From the NCBI GenBank assembly GCA_041396125.1, contig JAWKZG010000005.1, forward strand, positions 252,067 to 316,066: a stretch of 64,000 bases of DNA, in the 5' to 3' direction. A program made the translations under genes and the position numbers. This document shows, piece after piece, positions 16,248 through 25,613 of the stretch; the first letter of the stretch is position 1, and each line of letters opens with the position of its first letter. This DNA comes from JAWKZG01 sp041396125. Lineage in GTDB: Bacteria > Pseudomonadota > Gammaproteobacteria > Competibacterales > Competibacteraceae. The notes below the pieces were generated by a model, which saw only the letters and a program-made list of their open reading frames with translations, did not search any database and was not told the origin of the DNA.

Positions 16248-17246
16248 ATGGAAGATGGCATGATGGACATTCAGCAAACACACCACAAGGATGGCATAGT
16301 CAACGTACCCGCAGGATCGGAAAGCGTTGTCAATCTGCACGCCTGCCAGACCCTGGGCGAGGGCTCCGAGACCAGTCTGCTGTTGCATTGCTCAGCCAGC
16401 ACAGGCGGTCAGTGGAACAGTCTGGGTCAGCACCTGGCACAGCAACAGCGCGTTCTGCTGCCCGATTTATTCGGTCACGGCAACAGCCAGCCCTGGCATG
16501 GTCAGACGGCTTATATGCTGGAACAGGAAATCGGGGCCTTGCTGCACCTGCTTGAGCAAACCAGCGCTCCGGTACATCTGGTAGGGCATTCTTATGGCGG
16601 CGCCCTGGCGCTTATGCTGGCGTTGCGCCTGCCGCAACGGCTGCGCAGCCTGACGCTGATTGAGCCGGTCGCGCCGTTCATATTGCGCCCCGATAATGCC
16701 GCCGAGCGCTACCCGCTGGAACAATTACACCAGCTTGCCAGAACCGTACAAACGGCTTTGCTCAAAGGCGACGACTGGGCCGGTATGGGGCATTTTATCG
16801 ATTACTGGAATGGCACTGGCAGCTGGGATCAGCTGAGTGTGCAACGACAAGCCGCCTATGCCCAACATATCCGGGCTATCAGCCAGCATTTCCAGGCGGC
16901 TTTCAGTGCCCAGATCGAGCCCTGTGAGTTGCGCGAACTGCGCGTTCCGACGCTGCTGTTGCGCGGCGACCGCAGCCCCATGCCCACCCACTATATTGCA
17001 GACAAGCTGGCGGCTACGCTGCCCGGCGTCAGTTATCAGATTATTGCGCGGGCCGGGCACATGGTCCCGTTAACCCACGCCACCGCTGTAAACAGCCTGA
17101 TCTGCGCCCATATTCAGCGCAACAGCGACAGCGACAGCGTCTGGGGCACCCGGAGTACTATGGACACCGGCCTGTCGCCTACGGCCTGGCACTGGATCCG
17201 GCAGGATTCGCTGCCTGTCTGGGCGAATCGCGCCGTCGCGGCCTGA
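16248..17246 (+). CDS. Alpha/beta hydrolase
   Basis: 332 residues from the ATG at 16248, which has CAGGAAAAGAC before it; a longer open frame reaches into the cytochrome gene but lacks support. Catalytic elements: oxyanion region LLLHCSASTGGQW, PDLFGHGNS, nucleophile elbow VGHSYGG (Ser), Asp in LLLRGDRSPMP and His in RAGHMVP. Substrate is unknown; the family includes esterases, haloperoxidases and C-C hydrolases. A short Ser/Asp repeat (NSDSDSV) and a low-similarity tail of about 45 residues follow the hydrolase domain. It follows the cytochrome by 73 bases, perhaps in one transcript. Confidence 0.88.
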   Translation: MEDGMMDIQQTHHKDGIVNVPAGSESVVNLHACQTLGEGSETSLLLHCSASTGGQWNSLGQHLAQQQRVLLPDLFGHGNSQPWHGQTAYMLEQEIGALLHLLEQTSAPVHLVGHSYGGALALMLALRLPQRLRSLTLIEPVAPFILRPDNAAERYPLEQLHQLARTVQTALLKGDDWAGMGHFIDYWNGTGSWDQLSVQRQAAYAQHIRAISQHFQAAFSAQIEPCELRELRVPTLLLRGDRSPMPTHYIADKLAATLPGVSYQIIARAGHMVPLTHATAVNSLICAHIQRNSDSDSVWGTRSTMDTGLSPTAWHWIRQDSLPVWANRAVAA

Positions 17247-17305
17247 AACCGCGCTACCGTCTCCTAGCGAAATACTCGCACAGTGATGTAGCGAGTGTGC
17301 TTTTT

Positions 17306-17357
17306 ACCGGTCTGCCTGGCGGGTTCCCCTACCCGACCCGGTGTGACCGGTTTTTTT
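17306..17357 (+). terminator. Intrinsic terminator in the leader upstream of metY
   Basis: Outer stem ACCGGTC (17306-17312) / GACCGGT (17345-17351) encloses an inner stem CGGGT (17320-17324) / ACCCG (17331-17335), and a seven-T run follows (17351-17357). It lies 60 bases after the hydrolase stop and 130 bases before metY. It most simply ends the hydrolase transcript. A smaller hairpin ACTCGC (17273-17278) / GCGAGT (17291-17296) precedes it. Confidence 0.7.
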
Positions 17358-17488
17358 ACGCCATTATTGCGGGGCTGTTCCCAATCTGCATCGCACTGCC
17401 TGTTTATCTATCCATCAGGAGAGATGAAGCGACACAGGCACTTTGCAATAATGTACGCTGCCTAAAATTATTCTCAGGAGACTACTTC

Positions 17489-18808
17489 ATGGCCGATCAT
17501 GAATTCGGATTTGAAACCCTGTGTCTGCACGCGGGTCAGATCCCCGATGCCGCGACCGGCGCACGTGCCGCACCGCTGTACCAGACCAGTTCGTATGTGT
17601 TCGACAGCGCCGAACATGCCGCCAGTCTGTTCAATCTGCAGACCTTCGGCAATGTCTACTCGCGTCTGTCCAACCCCACTACAGCGATGTTCGAAGAACG
17701 CATGGCGGCGCTGGAAGGTGGCCGGGCGGCTCTGGCGGCCTCCTCCGGCATGGCGGCCGAGATGACCACCCTGCTCACCCTGCTGGAACAGGGTGACGAC
17801 CTGGTTGCGGCGCGCACGCTTTACGGCGGCAGTATCTCGCAGTTCGACGTGACATTTCGCAAAATGGGTATTAACACGATTTTCGTGGACCCGGACGAGC
17901 CCGATAATTTCCGCCGCGCGCTGACTCCGCAAACCAAAGCCATTTTCGCCGAGACACTGGGCAATCCGGTCATCAATGTGCTCGATATCGAAGCCGTAGC
18001 GGCGATAGCCCGCGAAGCCGGCGTGCCGCTGATTCTGGACAATACCATCCCCAGCCCCTACCTGTGCCGCCCGCTTGAATGGGGAGCAGATATCGTGGTG
18101 CATTCAGCGACCAAGTTCATTTGCGGTCACGGTACTTCCATCGGCGGGGTTTTGATCGAAGGCGGAAAATTCCCCTGGGATAACGGCAAGTTTCCTGCCA
18201 TGGTCGAAGCCTCCAATGGCTATCACGGCGTGCGCTTCTATGAGACCTTCGGTGACTTCGGCTTTACCATGAAAGCCCGCATGGAAACCCTGCGCACCCT
18301 GGGACAAAGCCTGAGTCCGTTCAATGCCTGGCTGTTTATGCAAGGGCTGGAAACCCTGCCGGTACGCATGGATCGCCATTGCGATAATGCGATGGGGGTG
18401 GCGAAATTTCTGCAGGATCATCCGGCAGTCAGCTGGGTGAATTACCCCAAACTGCCGAGCAGTCAGTATTACGAGCTGGCACAGAAATATCTGCCCAAAG
18501 GTGCCAGCGCGGTTTTAACGTTCGGTATCAAGGGCGGTGCTGGCAGCAGTCTGGCGGCCGGCGAGAAATTTATCGACAGTGTCCAGTTCATGAGTCATCT
18601 GGCCAATATCGGCGATGCCAAAACACTGGTGATTCATCCCGCCTCGACCACCCACCGGCAATTATCCGAAGAGCAGCTGGCAGCAGCCGGAGTGGGTGCG
18701 GATATGATCCGGCTGTCGGTGGGACTGGAAACGCTGGATGATATTCTGTGGGATCTGGATCAGGCTTTAGCCAAAGCGACCCGGCAGACCCAGGTAGCGC
18801 TCAGCTGA
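17489..18808 (+). CDS. metY: O-acetylhomoserine aminocarboxypropyltransferase (sulfhydrylase)
   Basis: 439 residues from ATG 17489, preceded by TCAGGAGACTACTTC; an open frame further upstream runs through the leader terminator and is not used. It is a PLP-dependent Cys/Met-metabolism enzyme, with Lys209 in VVHSATKF binding PLP. MetY-type features are the opening FETLCLHAGQ, the loop TFGNVYSRLSNPT and the MetY-length C-terminal half with NIGDAKTLVIHP. It makes homocysteine from an O-acylated homoserine and sulfide. metA (45.5 kb) and cysH (2.9 kb) supply the activated homoserine and the reduced sulfur, although metA is classically a succinyltransferase. Confidence 0.92.
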   Translation: MADHEFGFETLCLHAGQIPDAATGARAAPLYQTSSYVFDSAEHAASLFNLQTFGNVYSRLSNPTTAMFEERMAALEGGRAALAASSGMAAEMTTLLTLLEQGDDLVAARTLYGGSISQFDVTFRKMGINTIFVDPDEPDNFRRALTPQTKAIFAETLGNPVINVLDIEAVAAIAREAGVPLILDNTIPSPYLCRPLEWGADIVVHSATKFICGHGTSIGGVLIEGGKFPWDNGKFPAMVEASNGYHGVRFYETFGDFGFTMKARMETLRTLGQSLSPFNAWLFMQGLETLPVRMDRHCDNAMGVAKFLQDHPAVSWVNYPKLPSSQYYELAQKYLPKGASAVLTFGIKGGAGSSLAAGEKFIDSVQFMSHLANIGDAKTLVIHPASTTHRQLSEEQLAAAGVGADMIRLSVGLETLDDILWDLDQALAKATRQTQVALS

Positions 18809-18883
18809 TAGTCGGCACACCTGCCAGATGATCACGGCTACCCAGTCTGAACATTGACTGCAAACCGTGCATTATTCAACTGC

Positions 18884-18909
18884 CACCCTGCTCACACTGG
18901 AGCAGGGTG
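18884..18909. terminator. Hairpin between convergent metY and mscS genes
   Basis: A perfect 10-bp stem CACCCTGCTC (18884-18893) / GAGCAGGGTG (18900-18909) with loop ACACTG lies between two stop codons. There is no clear T-run, so termination strength is uncertain. Confidence 0.55.
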
Positions 18910-18923
18910 TAAAAGCGGGCGAC

Positions 18924-20279
18924 TTACGACGCGTCGTCGTTGCGGGCAAAACCTGATTCCGTCTCGTAGGCCGATGTTTTCGGCGCTGCCGCTGCTGCGG
19001 GCGCATTCGGGCTATGCCGGATATGCACATCCTGCTGCGGATAGGGAATCGAGATATCGGCCTGATCAAAACGTTCCTTGACGGCGCGGGTAATGTCCCA
19101 ATATACCGCCCAGTAATCGCTGGTTTTACTCCAGGGCCGTACCACAAAATTAACCGAAGAATCCGCCAGTTCGTGCAAACGAACGACCGGAGCCGGCTCT
19201 TTCAGCACCTGCGGATGCTTGTTAATGATATCTTCCAGCACATCCTGCGCAGCCTGAATATCATCGTCATAACCGATACCAAACACCAGATCCACCCGCC
19301 GCTTGTCAGTGCCGGTTACGTTGGTGATGACATCGCCCCAGATCTGCCCGTTCGGGACTATCACAATCTGGTTGTCCGGCAGGCGCAGCGTGGTGGAGAC
19401 CAGACTCATGTCCTCAACCGTACCGCTCACACCGGCTACACTGACATAATCGCCGACATCATACGGCCGATACAGCAGGATCATAATCCCCGCCGCAAAA
19501 TTACTGAGCGTTCCCTGCAAAGCAAAACCAACGATGAAGCCGGCAGCCCCGATCGCGGCCAGAAAGGGTCCGATATTCACTTCCAGCATCGAAAGTGCAA
19601 TGATCAAGCCGACGAAAAACACCAGTTTCTGGACGACATTGACGACGAAATTCTTGAGCAGATTGGTTACACCCCGAGCCCGCTCCACCACTTTACCCAT
19701 GGCTTTACCGGCCAGCTTGGCCAGAAAATGAAACACCACCAGCACCAGCACAAACAGCACAATATTGGTGGCCCAGCGCAAACCGCCTTCAGCGGATAAC
19801 AGCCAGCCGGTCACTACCGTCACAAAACTGCTGACGTCCTTGGCATTGAGATCAATGCCCGATACTGCTGCGATATATTTTTCGTAAACCTCGACCTCGC
19901 CGCCTTTAGCGCGCAATGCTTCGATGGCACGGTTAACCCGATCGATCAGTACCGTGCGTTCCTCCTGCAGCTGGTTCACCGTTTCCAGTGCCTGCTCTTT
20001 GGCTGCACCTTCAGCGTTAAGCGCCTTGATTTGCGCAGCGCTGATCGCAGTGACTTTATCTTTCAGGACGCCAATCCAGCCTTCAACCTCGACCTTAAGT
20101 TCATCCTGGGTCAGTGGTTTTAGCAGGAAACTGAGTTCTTCCACCGAAATCTCGGCATTAGCGGTTGTAATCGGTTCAGGGGTTTCTTCTTTGGCGGCGT
20201 CCTGGGCACTGGCTGCAATACTGAAAACCAGAGAAAGCGCCATTACTGTCCGCAGTAGGGTGTTGATCATCGAAGACAT
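18924..20279 (-). CDS. Small-conductance mechanosensitive channel (MscS family)
   Basis: About 451 residues, larger than E. coli MscS (286) because of an N-terminal periplasmic region. A signal peptide (ALSLVFSIAASAQ) and a coiled-coil-like region (about 65-130) come first; membrane helices lie near 150-260. The pore helix region reads IGAAGFIVGFALQGTLSNFA, followed by the MscS beta-domain RPYDVGDYV and TTLRLPDNQIVIVPNG. It releases solutes under osmotic downshock. The chosen ATG at 20279 has GGAGCT upstream. The C-terminal tail is Ala/Pro-rich. Confidence 0.92.
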   Translation of the reverse strand: MSSMINTLLRTVMALSLVFSIAASAQDAAKEETPEPITTANAEISVEELSFLLKPLTQDELKVEVEGWIGVLKDKVTAISAAQIKALNAEGAAKEQALETVNQLQEERTVLIDRVNRAIEALRAKGGEVEVYEKYIAAVSGIDLNAKDVSSFVTVVTGWLLSAEGGLRWATNIVLFVLVLVVFHFLAKLAGKAMGKVVERARGVTNLLKNFVVNVVQKLVFFVGLIIALSMLEVNIGPFLAAIGAAGFIVGFALQGTLSNFAAGIMILLYRPYDVGDYVSVAGVSGTVEDMSLVSTTLRLPDNQIVIVPNGQIWGDVITNVTGTDKRRVDLVFGIGYDDDIQAAQDVLEDIINKHPQVLKEPAPVVRLHELADSSVNFVVRPWSKTSDYWAVYWDITRAVKERFDQADISIPYPQQDVHIRHSPNAPAAAAAPKTSAYETESGFARNDDAS

Positions 20280-20302
20280 TAAGATCAGAGCTCCAAGCAA
20301 TT

Positions 20303-20335
20303 TAGAAAACCGCCAGGGCGTTAAGCACCTGGCGG
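20303..20335 (-). terminator. Terminator of the GST-to-argE operon
   Basis: On the minus strand CCGCCAGG and CCTGGCGG pair (plus-strand CGCCAGG 20311-20317 and CCTGGCG 20328-20334), followed by TTTTCTAAA. It lies about 57 bases after the argE stop, as expected of an intrinsic terminator. Confidence 0.75.
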
Positions 20336-20391
20336 GCGGGCATAATGGCAGTGCGGGTAGTGTTTTACAACGTATTGTTTGTCAAAGATTA

Positions 20392-21537
20392 TTAAACCTG
20401 GGATTGACGTACGATCAGTTTACGAATAAAGCCGATACCGGCCTCAACCTGATCCAGGGCAATATACTCATTAGGCTGATGGGCCTGATCGATAGAGCCC
20501 GGTCCGCACACGACGGCAGGCAGGCCAGCCTGCTGGAATTGTCCGCCTTCGGTCGCAAACGGCACCCGGTAAGTATCATTCTGACCGGTCAGCGACTTGG
20601 CCAGCTGGATCGCAGCGTTATCGGCTTCGTGTTGCAGCGCCGGAGCCTGCACATCAATTTCGGTACGAATACCGGTTTCGGGTGCCACGGCCTGCATAGC
20701 CGGCTCGATGGTGTCCTCGCAATAACGGCGGAAAGCAGCCACGATGGCGTCCGGATCATCGCCGGGAATATGCCGCACATCCCAGCCAAACTCGCAGTGG
20801 CGCGAGATGATATTAACCGCTGTACCACCTTTGACCGTTCCTACGTGTACCGTTGTGTATGGTGGCTCGAATTCTGTATCGTGTGGCCCGTGCTCGCAGC
20901 GCTGGCGGGCTTGTTCCCCCAGCCAGTCAATCAGTTTGGCAGCGGTCATCACCGCGCTGACGCCGCGATGGGTCTGGCTGGAATGAGCCTCGTGCCCGGT
21001 CACTACGGTATGCACAGAAGTAATGCCTTTATGGGCGGTAACAACGCGCATCTCGGTCGGCTCACCAATGATCACCGCTTCCGGGCGCGGCAGATTGGCG
21101 GCAATCTGGCGGATCATCCGTGGTGCGCCCTTACAGCCAACTTCCTCGTCGTAGGAAAGCGCAAAATGAATCGGCTTTTGCAGTTTATTCATTTCCGGCA
21201 ACAGGGCCAGCGCGATAGCGTAAAAACTTTTCATGTCGCAGGTGCCGCGCCCAAACAGCTTGCCGTCACGCTCAACCACACGAAACGGATCGCTCTCCCA
21301 GGGCTGACCGTCGACCGGCACCACATCGGTATGTCCCGACAGCACTACCCCCCCTTCGATCATCGGCCCTACGGTGGCATAGAGATTGGCTTTCTGACCG
21401 TCGTCACTGCTCACCAAATGGGACTGCACCCCGAATCCGTCCAGGTAATCACGCACGTAGTCGATCAGCGCCAGATTGGATTTGCGCGATACCGTGTCGA
21501 AGGCAATTAATTTTTCAATCATCTCACGTGGGTTCAT
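20392..21537 (-). CDS. argE: Acetylornithine deacetylase
   Basis: 381 residues, the usual ArgE length. This M20-family metalloenzyme shows the zinc ligands in VLSGHTDVVPVDG (His/Asp), RGTCDMKSF (bridging Asp), SYDEEVGCKG (Glu-Glu) and IGEPTEM, and HQPNEYI near the C-terminus. It removes acetate from N-acetylornithine in the linear arginine pathway, or acts on a related N-acyl amino acid. The ATG overlaps the pncA stop (ATGA), so the two genes are translationally coupled. A terminator closes the operon just downstream. Confidence 0.92.
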   Translation of the reverse strand: MNPREMIEKLIAFDTVSRKSNLALIDYVRDYLDGFGVQSHLVSSDDGQKANLYATVGPMIEGGVVLSGHTDVVPVDGQPWESDPFRVVERDGKLFGRGTCDMKSFYAIALALLPEMNKLQKPIHFALSYDEEVGCKGAPRMIRQIAANLPRPEAVIIGEPTEMRVVTAHKGITSVHTVVTGHEAHSSQTHRGVSAVMTAAKLIDWLGEQARQRCEHGPHDTEFEPPYTTVHVGTVKGGTAVNIISRHCEFGWDVRHIPGDDPDAIVAAFRRYCEDTIEPAMQAVAPETGIRTEIDVQAPALQHEADNAAIQLAKSLTGQNDTYRVPFATEGGQFQQAGLPAVVCGPGSIDQAHQPNEYIALDQVEAGIGFIRKLIVRQSQV

Positions 21538-22187
21538 ACACTCTCTCTTCGTTCGCTCTTGTTATAAATGGCCTCACTGCTGCAAAACTGTACACCAGCC
21601 GCCCGCAGCTCCGCTTTGGCTCGCGCCAGCGAGCCGTCCAGATTGATGGCACGACAGGCATCCTCAATCAGGACTACCTCAAAACCTTGCTGACAGCCGT
21701 CCAGCGCCGACCAGGCAACACAGTAATCCGTGGCCAGCCCGGTCAGGAACAGACGCTGAAAACCGCGTTCGCGCAGATAACCTGCCAAACCGGTAGCTGT
21801 CTGGCGGTCGTTTTCGAAAAACGCCGAATACGAATCAATACCCTGCCGAAACCCTTTGCGAATGATCAGTTCAGCCTGATCCGTCGCCAGATACGGATGA
21901 AAGCGTGCCCCGTCCGTACCCTGCACGCAGTGATCAGGCCAGAGCGTCTGCTCGCCGTAGGGCATTTTGAGGGTACTGAACGGCGCGGCGTCCGCATGGC
22001 TGCTGGCAAACGAGGAATGTCCCGGCGGATGCCAGTCCTGCGTTAATACACTATGCGTAAACGTCTGCAGCAAGCGATTGATCAGCGGTACGATCTGATC
22101 GCCTTCACTGACGGCCAGCGCGCCGCCCGGACAAAAATCGTTTTGTACATCAATAACCAGTAATACATCGGTGTCCCGATTCAACAT
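21534..22187 (-). CDS. pncA: Nicotinamidase
   Basis: 217 residues in the isochorismatase-like fold. Catalytic Asp in VIDVQNDFCPGG, the metal-binding segment TQDWHPPGHSSFA, Lys in IIRKGF and nucleophilic Cys in TGLATDYCVAW are all present, which is the nicotinamidase pattern. It converts nicotinamide to nicotinate in NAD salvage. It follows the UbiA-like gene by 25 bases and overlaps argE. Grouping with argE is not a known pathway link and may reflect co-transcription only. Confidence 0.93.
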   Translation of the reverse strand: MLNRDTDVLLVIDVQNDFCPGGALAVSEGDQIVPLINRLLQTFTHSVLTQDWHPPGHSSFASSHADAAPFSTLKMPYGEQTLWPDHCVQGTDGARFHPYLATDQAELIIRKGFRQGIDSYSAFFENDRQTATGLAGYLRERGFQRLFLTGLATDYCVAWSALDGCQQGFEVVLIEDACRAINLDGSLARAKAELRAAGVQFCSSEAIYNKSERRESV

Positions 22188-22212
22188 AGCAGTCTCCTCG
22201 CTGTGCCAGAAA

Positions 22213-23132
22213 CTAGGGAATAGCAGAGGCCGAGAAAGCCAGACCCAGCGCCAGTAACAGGGGTGTCACAATAGCAACGACGACATTGAGTCCCATAAAC
22301 GGCTGCAAACGCTGCGCCTGTTCGGCATAGCGGCTGGCACCGGCAGCGGCGACAATCGCCAGCGGCATGGTCAGCAGCGCCCATAAACTGCCGCCCGGCA
22401 ACACCCCGACAGCATAGCCCGCCAGCACTGCAGCATAAGCCCCAATATACAGATACAGCAAAGTCTGGCACTGCGCTGGCGGCCCCATACAATTGGAAAG
22501 TGCCGCCGCCCAACAGCACGATCAGGTTCGGTATCCGGAAACTGATTCAGTAGCAATAGCGCTGATGTCAGTCCCAACGGCGTCAAGGACGCGACCACAG
22601 CCGTCATTGAGAACGTGCCGCTGAGCGCGTATTGGGTACCCAGTACCATCAGCGGCCCGAAGCCAAACCCCGGTGCCAGCAGACACAAGAGCGGATGCCG
22701 GGTCACCCAGTCGGTATAAAAATACACCAGCGCCAGGCCGGCCAGACCGAGGGGCAGCAAGGCCGGGCCTCTGACCAAGACAAAGTACAGCCCGATCAGG
22801 CCAGCCAGTGCGAAACTCAGCCAGGCCAGTACATACACCCCTGTCGCGCCAGCTGGCGCAGCCGGTAAAGCACCACTGCCGCCGCTGAACGGGGTGCGCT
22901 GCGTCTGCTGATCCAGCCCGCTGCGAAAGTCGAAATATTCATTGAAAGCGTTGACGCTGACATGGGTACTTAATGCACCCAGCACGACCAGTAACACATC
23001 CAGCCCGGTAAAGCTGTCGGCACAGGCCCAGCCCAGCAGCACGGAAACCGGTGCCAGCACCAGAAAAGGCAAGCGCGCCGAACGCAGCAAAACAGCCAGT
23101 TGAAAAGGTTTGTCGGGAATTGTCGACGGCAT
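22213..23132 (-). pseudogene. UbiA-family prenyltransferase, one frameshift
   Basis: An integral-membrane prenyltransferase. The first Asp-rich motif is seen in NAFNEYFDFRSGLD and the second in NQFPDTEPDRAVG. The frame breaks near 22490; the C-terminal membrane segments (YLYIGAYAAVLAGYAVG, then LNVVVAIVTPLLLALG) continue in another frame to 22213. Joined length is about 305 residues, as in MenA-like members. The lost base lies in CAGTGCCAGACTTTGC. Similarity to MenA-like proteins suggests a quinone or aromatic acceptor, but no menaquinone genes are adjacent. An uncorrected indel is the simplest explanation. Confidence 0.78.
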
Positions 23133-23192
23133 GATGATTATCGCGTTATGCGCTCAGCGGCTGAGCGTTTTACCCTTGGTTTACCCTCGGCC

Positions 23193-24052
23193 TCACAGCA
23201 GAATTTCAGCGCTGCCATGGCTGATAACCAGTACATCGCGCTCCACCGCCCAACAGCGAAACGTGATCTGCTCACCTTCACGCCATAATTCGGTGCGCAC
23301 GGTTTCGCCTGGATACACCGGCGCGCTGAATCGCACCCGCATGCCGTGCAAGCGGCTGGGGTCGTAGGCACAGCAGGTTTTCAGCAGCGCGTGGCCGGCT
23401 ATTCCAAACGTGCATAAACCATGCAGAATAGGCCGCTCAAAACCAGCCGAGCGGGCTACTGCAGGATCTGCATGCAGTGGATTACGATCAACGTTCAAGC
23501 GATACAGCAGCGCCATCTGCGTCAAGGTCGGCAGATCGCAGCGACTATCCGGTTTGCGGCTCGGGATCTGTGGCGGTGTAGGTAAATGTCCGCCGGGTCC
23601 ACCAAAGCCCCCGTCACCGCGTGCAATAACGGTCGCACTCAGGGTTGCCAGCAGGGTATCGTTACTCAGGTCGGTCAAGGTCGTTTCAGTCAGGAAAAAC
23701 GCCCCGATACCCTCACCCTTATCAATGATATCAACAATGCGACTGCAGCCACGCACCTGCCCACTGACCGGCAGTGGCTGATGTAATTGCAGACTTTGCT
23801 CCCCGTGCAGCAGACGCGGCCAATCCAGCCCTAAAGCAGGATTAGTACCCCGAAATCGCCCGCCCCCAGTACGGTCGCCATGGTCGGCAAAGCCAGCAGA
23901 TTATCCTCGTACACAAACTGCAACTGATGCAGATCGGTAGGATCGCTACCCAGACCGACGCTCAGGGCGTAGCGCAAGGTATCCTGTTGATCGTAACGCT
24001 GCTCAACATCGGGAAAACGAAAATTAAGCAGCGTCTGATAATCCAATGCCAT
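23193..24052 (-). pseudogene. MaoC-like enoyl-CoA hydratase 2, one frameshift
   Basis: Two-hot-dog hydratase similar to the hydratase 2 part of peroxisomal multifunctional enzyme. The N-terminal half (MALDYQTLLNFRFPDV, then LPTMATVLGAGDF) starts at 24052. The C-terminal half carries the catalytic pattern NVDRNPLHADPAVARSAGF and GFERPILHGLCTFG. A single-base loss at the run CGGGG near 23846 separates them; an extra base there would join DFRGTNPALGLDWPR. The gene follows the GST gene by nine bases. It would hydrate trans-2-enoyl-CoA to (R)-3-hydroxyacyl-CoA. Confidence 0.8.
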
Positions 24053-24061
24053 CGTGCCGCC

Positions 24062-24670
24062 TCAGGCCGTTGGTACAGTGCTGGCGATAGACGGCCGCTG
24101 GCTGAAGCCCGCGAACCAGGCGCTCAACTGCGGACGGGCGCTGCGCCAATCCATATCGGCGAAACGAAAATCCAGATATCCCAGCGCGCAGGCAATAGTC
24201 AGGGTACCGATATCCAGCCGCTCGCCCCATTGTCTACACGTCTGCTCCAGCTGATCCAGCGCCCGGATGATTTTCTGCTGCTGCCCGCTCAGCCAGTCAT
24301 CCCAGCGCAGGGCTTCAGGTCGCAAAGCAGCTTCGTAGCGACTGATCACGGCTGCATCCAGGATGCCATCAGCCAGCGCTTGTCGTCGCAGCGCGTCCCA
24401 GCGTTCCGGGCCGTCGGGAAACCAGCGCGGGCCGGTATGGAGGGTATCCAGGTACTCGCAAATGACCGGGGAATCATACAAAGCGCTACCGTCATCCAGC
24501 ACCAGCGCCGGCACTTTACCGATTGGATTATCGGCATTAAGCGCCGCATTGGGGTTAACCGGACTGAGTGTGGTTTCGATTAAATGCAAGGCATCGCGCT
24601 GGCCCGTTTCGATAGCCAACGCCATCACTTTGCGCACATAAGGGGAAGTTGCGCTATAGTACAGCTTCAT
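24062..24670 (-). CDS. Glutathione S-transferase
   Basis: 202 residues from ATG 24670, preceded by GGAGAAAAATC. Thioredoxin-like N-terminal domain: MKLYYSATSPYVRKV with the catalytic Ser/Tyr region, GKVPALVLDDGSALYDSPVI (the cis-Pro and the SD glutathione-binding pair). An all-helical domain follows, with LTIACALGYLDFRF containing the family N-capping box region. This is the YibF-like bacterial subgroup. It is the first gene of a five-gene operon (GST, MaoC, UbiA, pncA, argE) and is divergent from an N-formylglutamate amidohydrolase gene. The electrophile detoxified is unknown. Confidence 0.92.
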   Translation of the reverse strand: MKLYYSATSPYVRKVMALAIETGQRDALHLIETTLSPVNPNAALNADNPIGKVPALVLDDGSALYDSPVICEYLDTLHTGPRWFPDGPERWDALRRQALADGILDAAVISRYEAALRPEALRWDDWLSGQQQKIIRALDQLEQTCRQWGERLDIGTLTIACALGYLDFRFADMDWRSARPQLSAWFAGFSQRPSIASTVPTA

Positions 24671-24753
24671 GATTTTTCTCCTGCAGCTATTCGCCACAAG
24701 CATAGGCGCGATCCGCTGTTTAGACAAACCCCTTTTTACCGACAGATAAGCCC

Positions 24754-25569
24754 GTGAACCCTGTAAACGAAAAGTTACCGCCTTTACTTGCCGCCGATGA
24801 ACCCGAACCGGTTTCGGTCTATCGTCCGCACGGACGTTCGGCTTATTTTTTAACCTGTGACCATGCCAGTAACCGGATTCCACGCGCGCTGGGCGATATG
24901 GGTTTAAGCGCTGCCGAGCTGCAACGCCATATCGCCTGGGATATCGGTGCGCTGGCCGTTGCCAAACGGATGAGCGATGCACTGGACGCGACGTTGGTCT
25001 ATCAGAATTATTCGCGCCTGGTGATCGACTGCAACCGCTCCCCCGGCGTACCTGCGGCAATACCTGAAATCAGCGAACACACGACCATTCCAGCCAATCT
25101 GAACCTGACAGCAGCCGAGGCCCAGCGTCGCGAACGCGCCATCCACACGCCCTATCATCAGTGCATTCAGGACGTCATGGAACAGCGCGCTGCCGCTCAG
25201 CAACCCTCCCTGTATGTTGCCATGCACAGCTACACGCCGGTATTCAAAGGCAGTCAGCGGCATTGGCATATGTCAGTCATGTACCATCGCGACCGACGCC
25301 TTGCCGCGCTGCTGCTGGACAGCATCAACGCCACCGCACCGCATCTGGTTGTCGGTGATAATGAACCCTATCATGTGGATGATAAAACTGATTACGGTAT
25401 TCCGGTGCACGGCGAAAAACGCGGCATCCCGCATGTTCTGATCGAATTGCGGCAGGACCTGATCGAACATGAAGCCGGTCAGCAGGAATGGGCCGAACGC
25501 TGTACCGACTGGCTGCAACGTATGCTGCCCCGGATGCAGGAAGTATTGCCGAACTGGCCTGACGCCTAG
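24754..25569 (+). CDS. N-formylglutamate amidohydrolase family protein
   Basis: 271 residues, standard for the FGase family. Metal-site motifs are LTCDHASNRIPRALG, HIAWDIGA, SRLVIDCNRSPG, MHSYTPVF and LIELRQDLI. In histidine degradation the classic enzyme (HutG) hydrolyses N-formylglutamate to formate and glutamate, but no hut genes are here, so an N-formyl or N-acyl amino acid substrate is the safe statement. The start codon is GTG. It is the lone plus-strand gene between two minus-strand groups. Confidence 0.9.
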   Translation: MNPVNEKLPPLLAADEPEPVSVYRPHGRSAYFLTCDHASNRIPRALGDMGLSAAELQRHIAWDIGALAVAKRMSDALDATLVYQNYSRLVIDCNRSPGVPAAIPEISEHTTIPANLNLTAAEAQRRERAIHTPYHQCIQDVMEQRAAAQQPSLYVAMHSYTPVFKGSQRHWHMSVMYHRDRRLAALLLDSINATAPHLVVGDNEPYHVDDKTDYGIPVHGEKRGIPHVLIELRQDLIEHEAGQQEWAERCTDWLQRMLPRMQEVLPNWPDA

Positions 25570-25613
25570 CAGCAGAGTTTTAACGATCAGCTGGCTGCCG
25601 GATCAGCACCGGG

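Noticed and set aside
19924..21510. 528-codon open frame on the plus strand
   Set aside because: It is antisense to mscS and argE, both with clear conserved motifs, and has no recognisable domain.
24062..25060. A long N-terminal extension of the GST gene
   Set aside because: The extra 130 residues are antisense to the N-formylglutamate amidohydrolase gene; the ATG at 24670 has a good ribosome-binding site and the family start MKLYYSATSPY.
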